Positions 1 through 5,230 of a stretch of DNA of 10,253 bases are shown here, one piece after another. The stretch comes from Phycisphaerales bacterium UBA4658 (GTDB lineage Bacteria > Planctomycetota > Phycisphaerae > Phycisphaerales > UBA1924): contig DHLW01000096.1 in NCBI GenBank assembly GCA_002405485.1, forward strand, positions 42,490 through 52,742, written 5' to 3'. The first letter of the stretch is position 1, and each line of letters opens with the position of its first letter. The notes below the pieces were generated by a model, which was not told where the DNA came from, made no database searches, and was given only the letters and a program-made list of their open reading frames with translations. The position numbers and the translations under genes are program-made.

Positions 1-635
1 CGCTCATCGCGGCGGTCTATGAGGGGCTGCCCGCGGCTGTCGCCGGGCTGAAGCCGTACGACATCATCGTTTCGGTGAACGGCAAGTCGCCGGCCGGGCC
101 GGAGGCCGTGCGCGAGGCCCTGCGCGACACCGACGCGGGCAAGTCGGTTTCACTGGAGATCATCCACCGGGGCGAGCGGAAGACCGTGAGCGTCACGCCG
201 GAGAAGTACGATCGCGAGAAGCTCGACAAGGCGCGGATCGCCGCTGTCGAGGCCGGTCGCGGCGTGGAAGGGCTGACCACCAGCCCGAATGTGAACGTCT
301 TCTCCGGGCCCGGGCGCGTCATCGTGGGGAGCACGGGCGGGCAGAAGGACCCGATGGTGTTCTACGGCGGGGAGCAGTTCATCGAGCTGCAGAAGCGGCT
401 GGAAGAGCTCGCCGCGGTCCAGTCCCAGAAGGCCGGCCAGTTCACCAGCGAGATGGACCGCCAGATGACCGAGCGCATGCGGAAGCTCGAGGAGATGATC
501 AAGACGATGATGGAGCAGCGCCAAGCCGTGCCGACTCCTCCCCCGGCTGCGGCGCCGGCTCCGGGTCAGCCGGGCGCGCCCCAGGGCGGGTCAAGCCGGC
601 TGCCGATGCCCGATGTGTCCAGCCGCAGCGTCTGA
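1..635 (+). CDS. PDZ-domain protein, C-terminal part (5' end outside window)
   Basis: The reading frame is open from the left edge (first full codon at 3) to the TGA at 633-635, giving the last 210 residues of a longer protein. The first ~70 visible residues are the second half of a PDZ domain: the stretch AAVAGLKPYDIIVSVNGKSP is the usual 'exposed after the binding groove' segment, followed by a helix (PEAVREAL) and the closing strands LEIIHRGERKTVSV. Next come a Gly-rich linker, a charged heptad-like helix (nt ~372-527, rich in E, K, R, M and L) likely to form a coiled coil, and a Pro/Ala/Gly-rich tail. Such C-terminal PDZ domains occur in HtrA/DegP-type serine proteases and in non-catalytic envelope scaffold proteins. 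The catalytic part, if any, lies upstream, so I cannot tell which this is. A coiled coil plus Pro-rich tail after the PDZ domain is not the normal end of DegP. Three hairpins follow the stop. Confidence 0.85.
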   Translation, partial: LIAAVYEGLPAAVAGLKPYDIIVSVNGKSPAGPEAVREALRDTDAGKSVSLEIIHRGERKTVSVTPEKYDREKLDKARIAAVEAGRGVEGLTTSPNVNVFSGPGRVIVGSTGGQKDPMVFYGGEQFIELQKRLEELAAVQSQKAGQFTSEMDRQMTERMRKLEEMIKTMMEQRQAVPTPPPAAAPAPGQPGAPQGGSSRLPMPDVSSRSV

Positions 636-644
636 GCCGCCATG

Positions 645-662
645 CTCCGGCACGCGCCGGAG
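645..662 (+). terminator. Perfect 7-bp hairpin just after the PDZ gene
   Basis: Arms ctccggc (645-651) and gccggag (656-662) enclose a 4-nt loop, starting 9 nt after the PDZ gene stop. It is followed by a second small hairpin (aagagg 684-689 / cctctt 697-702). There is no U-tract, so intrinsic termination by this hairpin alone is uncertain; it may be an RNA 3'-end structure. Confidence 0.45.
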
Positions 663-703
663 GCACCCACATCACGACACACCAAGAGGGTTTGCACCTC
701 TTT

Positions 704-736
704 CACCGCCCGGGCACGACACCTGCCCGGGCGGTG
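704..736 (+). terminator. Strong 13-bp hairpin between PDZ gene and dinB
   Basis: Arms caccgcccgggca (704-716) and tgcccgggcggtg (724-736) are perfectly complementary around a 7-nt loop. The position, between two genes on the same strand, suits a transcription terminator for the PDZ gene, although no T-run follows. The right arm recurs exactly at 3034-3046. The hairpin argues that dinB is translated from a start downstream of it. Confidence 0.6.
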
Positions 737-782
737 TGCTTCCGGCGTGCCGCGCTCACGCGCCCGCGCCAACAATTCCCGC

Positions 783-2039
783 GTGGACGCCTGGCCGCGG
801 CTCATCCTGCATGTGGACATGGACGCGTTCTACGCGGCCATCGAGCAGCTTGACGATCCGTCCCTCCGAGGCCGACCCGTGCTCGTTGGCGGACGCGGCA
901 AACGCGGCGTGGTGACTACGGCGAGCTATGAAGCCCGGACGTTTGGCTGCCGAAGCGCCATGCCCATGGCTCAGGCGCTTCGGCTGTGTCCGCATGCGGC
1001 CGTCGTCCCGGTGCGCATCCCGCGGTACGCGAGCGTCTCCAGACAGGTCCGCGACGTGCTCGAGCGGTTCAGCCCGGACATCGAGCCCATCAGCATCGAC
1101 GAGGCCTTCGTCGACCTGACCCGGGTCGCACACTGGAATCACTCCCCCACACGCGCTCTTGAGGCGGCACGAGGCATCAAGGCGGCGATCCGGGAGCAGA
1201 CCGGTCTCGCCGCGTCGGTCGGACTGGCCGCGAACAAGTTCCTGGCCAAAATCGCCAGCGATCTGCGCAAGCCCGACGGGTTGTGTGCGATCCCACCCGA
1301 GGACGCCGCACGCATCCTCGCCCCGCTTCCCGTCAGCGTGCTCATGGGCGTCGGCAGGGTGTCGTCGGCAAAGCTCGAAGAGCTCGGCGTTCGCACCGTG
1401 GCGGACCTGCTGGTGTTTGATGTCGGTGAGCTCTCGCGGCGATTCGGGGCGTCGGCCGAGCATTGGCGCCGGCTCGCCGTCGGCGAAGATCCGCGCATCG
1501 TCCGCACACAGCACGCCGCCCGGTCCATCGGCCGCGAGCGCACGTTCGGCGAGGACATCGCCGACGCGGCTCGGCTGCGGGCCGTGCTCGCCGCCGAAGT
1601 CGAGCATGCGGCGCGCGCCCTCCGCGAGGAGGCCCTGGTGTGCCGGCGCGTCGCCCTCAAGATCCGGCTGCCGAACTTCACGACCTTCTCGCGATCACGG
1701 GTGCTCGCCGAACCCACCTCAAGCACCGCGACGCTCCGCGACGCGGCGTCCGGACTGCTGGACGCGTTCATGGGCGGACGCACCGTGCCGTTGCGGTTGC
1801 TGGGCGTGCGGCTGGAGGAGCTGTCGCATCCCGCGCAGCCGGGACTCTTCGACGAGTCACCCATCCCCAGCACGCCCACCAGGATCGACGCGCTGACCGA
1901 CCGCATCGCGCGGAAGTTCGGCGCTGGGTCCATCACCCGGGCGGGCGCCATTGACGCTCGTGACAAGCGTTCCGGCGCGGGGGCTCGCCATCAGCCCGGA
2001 TCGGACAGCCAGTTGCGTGCCGGGCGGGCGCCCGACTGA
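783..2039 (+). CDS. dinB: DNA polymerase IV (Y-family translesion polymerase)
   Basis: The product (418 aa from the chosen GTG) is a complete Y-family polymerase, which extends primers past damaged template bases in the cytoplasm at the replication clamp. Palm motif LHVDMDAFYAAIEQ (residues 9-22) carries metal ligand D12 and the steric-gate aromatic Y17. SIDEAFVDLT holds the catalytic pair D106/E107. SVGLAANKFLAKIASDLRKP marks the end of the palm. A helix-hairpin-helix-like thumb (LMGVGRVSSAKLEELGV) and a little-finger domain starting near RSIGRERTFGEDI follow. QPGLF (352-356) fits the beta-clamp binding motif and is followed by a ~60-residue tail. An in-frame ATG at 642 would add 47 residues but its mRNA contains the three hairpins and the extension has no family resemblance, so GTG 783 is preferred; GTG 747 is the alternative. 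I see no clear Shine-Dalgarno sequence and no recognisable LexA box upstream. Confidence 0.93.
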   Translation: MDAWPRLILHVDMDAFYAAIEQLDDPSLRGRPVLVGGRGKRGVVTTASYEARTFGCRSAMPMAQALRLCPHAAVVPVRIPRYASVSRQVRDVLERFSPDIEPISIDEAFVDLTRVAHWNHSPTRALEAARGIKAAIREQTGLAASVGLAANKFLAKIASDLRKPDGLCAIPPEDAARILAPLPVSVLMGVGRVSSAKLEELGVRTVADLLVFDVGELSRRFGASAEHWRRLAVGEDPRIVRTQHAARSIGRERTFGEDIADAARLRAVLAAEVEHAARALREEALVCRRVALKIRLPNFTTFSRSRVLAEPTSSTATLRDAASGLLDAFMGGRTVPLRLLGVRLEELSHPAQPGLFDESPIPSTPTRIDALTDRIARKFGAGSITRAGAIDARDKRSGAGARHQPGSDSQLRAGRAPD

Positions 2040-2060
2040 TTCCTCTGCGCCCGCCCGGCA
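2018..2060. terminator. Perfect 14-bp hairpin, likely bidirectional terminator
   Basis: Arms tgccgggcgggcgc (2018-2031) and gcgcccgcccggca (2047-2060) are exact reverse complements around a 15-nt loop. The dinB stop codon (TGA 2037-2039) is inside the loop. The element lies between two convergent genes, dinB (+) and the aspartokinase-like gene (-), so it can act on both. There is no T-run on either side. Confidence 0.65.
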
Positions 2061-2079
2061 ACCCGTCGCCCCACGGACA

Positions 2080-2892
2080 TCACGCCACGGCGCTTGCGGC
2101 GTCTGAGATCGCACGCGCCGGCGTGACACGCAACTGGTCCAGTTCGGTCGTCCCCGAGATGAGCGTGCCCCGATCCGACCCCGGCGCAACCACCCGCAGC
2201 GACAGCCCGACCCGGGCCGCATATCTCAGGGCCCGGGGCGACACCACGCTCGAAGCGACGCTCGGCGCCAGAGTCCACGCCAGGGACCGATACACCCGCG
2301 CCCGGCGACCGGTTGCCGATCGTGCGTCGGCCGGCTCGGGTATGCCGTCGGTGTCGCGCACGAATCGAGCGTCGGCGTCGATCTGTGCGGCGATGAACGC
2401 CGCGGCGACATCCGCCCCATCCCTCCCGAGGGAGACGCTCTGCCCGCGCGGATCGACGGCTTCCGATCCGGCGAGCACCACGACCCGCCGACGATCGAGC
2501 AATCCGGCGAGCGCGCCGGCATCGACGCTGGCGGGCTCGGCGCTGGTTGCCGAGCCCTGCGCGACGAGCCGGATCGATCGCGCATCTGCGAGCGCGTGGT
2601 CGATGCCGTTCTCCGAGAGCGCCAGACTGAGCAGGGCGGCGCTGGCCTGATCACCGGTGTTCAGCAGGCGGGCCATCGCCGGATCATCAGGATGGGAGGA
2701 GAGCTTGGTGGCGGATTCGGTCAGCCGCCTGTTCACGCCCCAGAGCGCGCCGACCAGTACGAGCAGCGGACGCCCGAGCAGCACGAATCGGCGAACCTCG
2801 GCGACCACGGTCTGCATCTCGGCCTCGTGCGTGAGGATCGAGGCGTTGAAGCTGAGAACCACGGGGCGGGATGTCGGGAATCGATCGGTCAT
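2080..2892 (-). CDS. Divergent aspartokinase-like protein lacking ACT domains
   Basis: The 270-residue product has the order of motifs of the aspartate kinase catalytic domain: a strand VVLSFNASIL (11-20) where true enzymes have KFGGTS, LVLVGALWGVNRRL (44-57), LLNTGDQASAALLSLAL (76-92), SLGRDGADVAAAF (154-166), RDTDGI (179-184), VSPRALRYAARVGLSLRV (217-234) and GTLI (242-245). Aspartate kinase phosphorylates L-aspartate with ATP to start lysine, threonine and methionine synthesis. Here the catalytic lysine of KFGGTS is replaced (SFNAS), the substrate-contacting Glu of STGEQ is Asp, and the GGSD turn reads DGAD. The C-terminal regulatory ACT domains are absent; full enzymes have about 400 or more residues. 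It is probably an inactive or re-purposed amino-acid-kinase homologue rather than LysC. ATG is at 2892, with a weak GTGAG upstream. Convergent with dinB and divergent from the structured intergenic region. Confidence 0.75.
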   Translation of the reverse strand: MTDRFPTSRPVVLSFNASILTHEAEMQTVVAEVRRFVLLGRPLLVLVGALWGVNRRLTESATKLSSHPDDPAMARLLNTGDQASAALLSLALSENGIDHALADARSIRLVAQGSATSAEPASVDAGALAGLLDRRRVVVLAGSEAVDPRGQSVSLGRDGADVAAAFIAAQIDADARFVRDTDGIPEPADARSATGRRARVYRSLAWTLAPSVASSVVSPRALRYAARVGLSLRVVAPGSDRGTLISGTTELDQLRVTPARAISDAASAVA

Positions 2893-3000
2893 GGGGATCT
2901 CACTTTCACATGCGGATCGGCAAACTCAAGGACGCTTCGAACAAGGAGACAGCCACCGCGCCGCCGCGGACATTGGGCGTTCTTCAAACCGTCAGATTGC

Positions 3001-3119
3001 ACGCAGGCCGAAAAGACAAACACCACCGTCGGTTGCCCGGGCGGTGGTGCGTGGCTTTTACGCCTGCGTTTTGTGGGGTCCTTTAGGTTCGGACCTCACC
3101 GACGCTCGCACCGCCCGGG
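3001..3119 (+). promoter_or_regulatory. Candidate structured leader RNA with competing pairings
   Basis: Structure one is a compound hairpin: acgcaggc (3001-3008) pairs gcctgcgt (3062-3069), aaaag (3011-3015) pairs ctttt (3055-3059), and caccaccg (3021-3028) pairs cggtggtg (3042-3049). It is followed by TTT and by a second hairpin, gtggggtcc (3073-3081) with ggacctcac (3091-3099), one G-U pair. Structure two is an 11-bp pairing of cccgggcggtg (3036-3046) with caccgcccggg (3109-3119), which uses bases of the first hairpin and so excludes it. Two exclusive folds are typical of attenuators and riboswitches. Read on the minus strand, the central stem is followed by TTTGTCTTTT, so a minus-strand intrinsic terminator is an equally valid reading. 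No known riboswitch class is recognised. Confidence 0.4.
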
Positions 3120-3124
3120 ACGGC

Positions 3125-3268
3125 ATGAATCACAAGATCCATGCACTGGCGCGTCGACTGGCAGAGTTTCTGCCAGACCGCGACCTGGCCAACAACACCA
3201 CACGTCGCCGTACGACGCGTGAGCTGGTGGAGTTGGGAGGTGCGAGTCGTCATCGGAAGCAAACCTAG
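3125..3268 (+). CDS. Possible small protein, 47 aa (uncertain)
   Basis: An ATG at 3125 opens a frame of 47 codons ending with TAG. The peptide is basic and hydrophilic (MNHKIHALARRLAEFLP at the start, RHRKQT at the end), with an amphipathic N-terminal helix and an Arg/Thr-rich middle. It starts 5 nt after the 3109-3119 segment that can be sequestered by the upstream leader. GGGA at 3117-3120 is the only Shine-Dalgarno-like sequence and lies partly in that segment. Against it being a gene, only 29 of 47 third codon positions are G or C, well below the neighbours, and a perfect hairpin (3158-3176) lies inside. I do not recognise a family. Confidence 0.2.
   Translation: MNHKIHALARRLAEFLPDRDLANNTTRRRTTRELVELGGASRHRKQT
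3158..3176. repeat. Perfect 8-bp inverted repeat
   Basis: Arms ctggcaga (3158-3165) and tctgccag (3169-3176) enclose a 3-nt loop. It lies inside the possible small ORF. It is either RNA structure in a non-coding transcript or an operator-like palindrome. Confidence 0.5.
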
Positions 3269-3275
3269 CAGCAAA

Positions 3276-3313
3276 TGTCGGTCTGTCAAGGGATACGCAG
3301 ACAGATATCGACA
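3276..3313. repeat. Compound hairpin after the possible small ORF
   Basis: tgtcg (3276-3280) pairs cgaca (3309-3313), and tctgtc (3282-3287) pairs gacaga (3300-3305), with one G-T pair and a 2-nt bulge between them and a 12-nt loop. It begins 8 nt after the TAG at 3266-3268. It could be the 3' structure of a small RNA or small-ORF transcript, although no T-run follows. Confidence 0.45.
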
Positions 3314-3368
3314 GGTTCGCATGTCCGCTGAGAAGTTCTTTGGGCGAGAGTGCGCAGATTGCCGAGTG

Positions 3369-3398
3369 TGAACGGTTGCACGCCACGCAAACCGTTCA
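3369..3398 (+). repeat. Perfect 9-bp hairpin in leader of the zinc-ribbon gene
   Basis: tgaacggtt (3369-3377) pairs aaccgttca (3390-3398) around a 12-nt loop, 41 nt before the likely start at 3439. It supports this part being an untranslated leader rather than the N-terminus read from a TTG at 3340. It may be an operator or an RNA element controlling the downstream gene. Confidence 0.5.
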
Positions 3399-3438
3399 AG
3401 ATGAGACCCGGCGCTCGAGTTTCCGCAACCGCTCTCAG

Positions 3439-4266
3439 ATGGACGGCGCACAAGCCAACGTGGAAGTGCGGGCTGAACACGATCGCGCGAAGTCGGCCGC
3501 GGATGATGCGGCGGTGTTTGTGCCGCAGTGTTTGGCGTGTGGGTATGAGCTGACTGGGCTTGCGGATGGGGCGTGTCCGGAGTGTGGCGAGCGGTTCAGG
3601 CACGCCGGGCTCATCCAGGCCCACGAAGCGCGACAGGCTGCACGCGTTGACCCCGCGGCACTCCCGGCGGTTCTCTCCGTGATCACATTCGCCATCGGAG
3701 CGATCTTTGTCTTTGAGGAACTCGGCAGGCCTGTGAACGGCGTGCTGCGCGACCTCTTCTTCGGGGTCGTTCTGATGCACCTCTCCGTGCTCGCGAACAT
3801 CGCGTGGCATCGCATGGAAAAGCAGTCGCCTTTGCCTCGGCAGGGCGGCTGTCTCGGCTGGCTCGTTGCGCAGGCCTTGCTCGCGGTCTTCATGCCTTGG
3901 GCCGCGGCCATGCTGGTGCTCGCGGCTCACGCCGCGCTCTGGTTCGCATTCAAGTCACGAGCACCGATCGTGGGCCGGGTACTCGTCGGCATGCTCTCGC
4001 CGGCGCTCAGTTTCGTCGCGATGGTGTTCTTCGACGCGTGCGTGGATCGGCTTTCCGGTGGCGTCTGGAGCCGATGGAGGCCAGGTCCGCCCGGCAGCTT
4101 GCCATTGCGCACAACCGAGGTCTTGACGCTTGGCGCGGCAGTGCTGATCGGCCTCGCCGTACTCATCGTCCTGACAACGCTGTTCTCGGTGATCATCTCA
4201 CGAGCGAGACGCGTCAAACGATCTTCATCGCCTCCGCCATCATCTTCCCCATATCCGCCGGGCTGA
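3439..4266 (+). CDS. Zinc-ribbon multi-pass membrane protein, function unknown
   Basis: The product (275 aa from ATG 3439) begins with a ~30-residue polar segment and then a compact zinc ribbon with ligands C31, C34, C46 and C49 ([10 protein letters not shown]...CPECG). Hydrophobic segments follow at about 74-93, 104-122, 137-170, 180-200 and 228-254, so it is an integral membrane protein with the ribbon probably on the cytoplasmic side. The tail is basic (RARRVKR) and ends in a Ser/Pro-rich stretch. Short CxxCGYxLxGL...CPECG ribbons joined to membrane helices are, to my knowledge, frequent in planctomycetes, with no assigned function. A TTG at 3340 would add 33 residues but spans the 3369-3398 hairpin, so ATG 3439 is preferred; no clear ribosome site is seen. 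The last 18 codons run antisense into the 3' end of sucD. Confidence 0.7.
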   Translation: MDGAQANVEVRAEHDRAKSAADDAAVFVPQCLACGYELTGLADGACPECGERFRHAGLIQAHEARQAARVDPAALPAVLSVITFAIGAIFVFEELGRPVNGVLRDLFFGVVLMHLSVLANIAWHRMEKQSPLPRQGGCLGWLVAQALLAVFMPWAAAMLVLAAHAALWFAFKSRAPIVGRVLVGMLSPALSFVAMVFFDACVDRLSGGVWSRWRPGPPGSLPLRTTEVLTLGAAVLIGLAVLIVLTTLFSVIISRARRVKRSSSPPPSSSPYPPG

Positions 4267-5212
4267 GCGCCACCTTTGCCCCCGCCTTCTGCAGAGCGCT
4301 GATCTTCGCGTCGGCGGTGTCGTCGGCCCCGCCGATGATCGCCCCGGCGTGGCCCATCCGCTTGCCGGGCGGCGCGGTTCGGCCGGCGATAAACGCGGCG
4401 ACGGGCTTCTTGACGTGCTTCTGCACATACTCCGCGGCCTTGATCTCGTCGGTGCCGCCGATCTCGCCGATCATCAGGATGCCGTGCGTCTCCGGGTCTT
4501 TCTCAAACAGCTCGATGACGTCGATGTGGCTCATCCCGCGCACCGGATCGCCCCCGATCCCGACGCACGTGCTCTGTGCAAGTCCAAGCCGCGAGGTCTG
4601 CCAGACGGCTTCATACGTCAGCGTGCCGCTTCGGCTGACGATGCCGACGCTCTTGCCGGTCTTGGCCTCGCTCACGTGGGTGTGGATGTACCCGGGCATG
4701 ATCCCGATCTTGCACCCGCCCCCGCCGAGCTTGGCGGAGGTGTAGACGCTGCTGCTCTTGTCGCCCGCGCCGGTCTTCTTGCCGGGGGTGATGACGCCCG
4801 GGCAGTTGGGGCCGACGAGCGTGATCTTCTTGTCCGCAGGCCGAGCGGCGTTCATCTCGTCCAGCACCGCGCGGGTCTTGACCATGTCGTTCACCGGGAT
4901 GCCCTCGGTGATGCAGCAGATCACGCGGATGCCGGCGTCGGCCGCCTCGAGGATCGCGTCGGCGGCAAACGGCGGCGGGACGAAGATCATCGTCGCCTCG
5001 GCCCCCGTCTGGCGCACCACCTGATCGACGGTGTCGAAGATGGGGATCTTGCACTCGGCATCGACCTCAAAGAACTGTCCGCCCTTGCCGGGGGTCACGC
5101 CCCCGACGAGTTGGGTGCCATAGAGCGCACAGCCCTTGGTGTGTGCTCCGCCGAAGGAGCCGGTGATGCCCTGACAGATGACCTTGGTGGAGGCGTTGAT
5201 GAGGATGGCCAT
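4214..5212 (-). CDS. sucD: Succinyl-CoA ligase (ADP/GDP-forming), alpha subunit
   Basis: The 332-residue product is the alpha subunit of succinyl-CoA synthetase, which with SucC interconverts succinyl-CoA and succinate with substrate-level phosphorylation in the TCA cycle. The N-terminal CoA-binding Rossmann part contains [22 protein letters not shown] and [25 protein letters not shown] (134-144) and [12 protein letters not shown] mark the ligase domain. H288 in [10 protein letters not shown] is the residue phosphorylated during catalysis. The usual length is about 290; the excess comes mainly from ~22 residues (145-166) between ITPG and CKIGIMPG, plus a few residues before GIVSRSG. ATG 5212 lies 18 bp after the hopene cyclase stop, so the two are probably co-transcribed; no Shine-Dalgarno sequence is visible. 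sucC is not adjacent on either side, which is unusual because sucCD normally form a pair. Confidence 0.95.
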   Translation of the reverse strand: MAILINASTKVICQGITGSFGGAHTKGCALYGTQLVGGVTPGKGGQFFEVDAECKIPIFDTVDQVVRQTGAEATMIFVPPPFAADAILEAADAGIRVICCITEGIPVNDMVKTRAVLDEMNAARPADKKITLVGPNCPGVITPGKKTGAGDKSSSVYTSAKLGGGGCKIGIMPGYIHTHVSEAKTGKSVGIVSRSGTLTYEAVWQTSRLGLAQSTCVGIGGDPVRGMSHIDVIELFEKDPETHGILMIGEIGGTDEIKAAEYVQKHVKKPVAAFIAGRTAPPGKRMGHAGAIIGGADDTADAKISALQKAGAKVALSPADMGKMMAEAMKIV

Positions 5213-5230
5213 GGGGCGGGAGTGTACGCC

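Larger units (their letters stand above)
2893..3438. other. 546-bp intergenic region rich in inverted repeats
   Basis: This stretch separates the minus-strand aspartokinase-like gene from the + strand zinc-ribbon gene. It should hold divergent promoters, but I could not pick convincing -35/-10 boxes. It contains at least five hairpins with perfect or near-perfect arms: 3001-3069 (compound), 3073-3099, 3158-3176, 3276-3313 (compound) and 3369-3398. It also holds one possible small ORF (3125-3268). Its codon-like bias is weak and it is visibly less GC-rich than the surrounding genes, consistent with non-coding RNA or regulatory DNA. Confidence 0.6.

Noticed and set aside
642..782. ATG at 642 as the dinB start
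   Set aside because: The extra 47 residues cover three intergenic hairpins and have no counterpart in DinB; GTG 783 places the conserved LHVDMDAFY motif at the usual distance.
3073..3110. tRNA-like look (ggttcg within a stem) in the intergenic region
   Set aside because: No 7-bp acceptor stem, anticodon arm or D arm can be drawn around it; it is better explained as a simple 9-bp hairpin.
3252..3275. SRP RNA-like ggaag...agcagc string
   Set aside because: The flanking helix and the usual GUCAGG partner are absent, so it is probably coincidence.
3378..3400. Fragment resembling part of a c-di-GMP-I riboswitch (cacgc...gcaaacc)
   Set aside because: The rest of the aptamer consensus (second helix, GNRA tetraloop receptor pairing) is not present; the string is the loop and arm of the 3369-3398 hairpin.
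3340..3438. TTG at 3340 as start of the zinc-ribbon gene
   Set aside because: A perfect 9-bp hairpin lies in this part, TTG is a weak start, and an ATG is available at 3439 ahead of the zinc ribbon.
3286..3930. Minus-strand open frames opposite the zinc-ribbon gene
   Set aside because: The + strand frame has a proper zinc ribbon and membrane helices; the antisense translation is His/Arg-rich and featureless.
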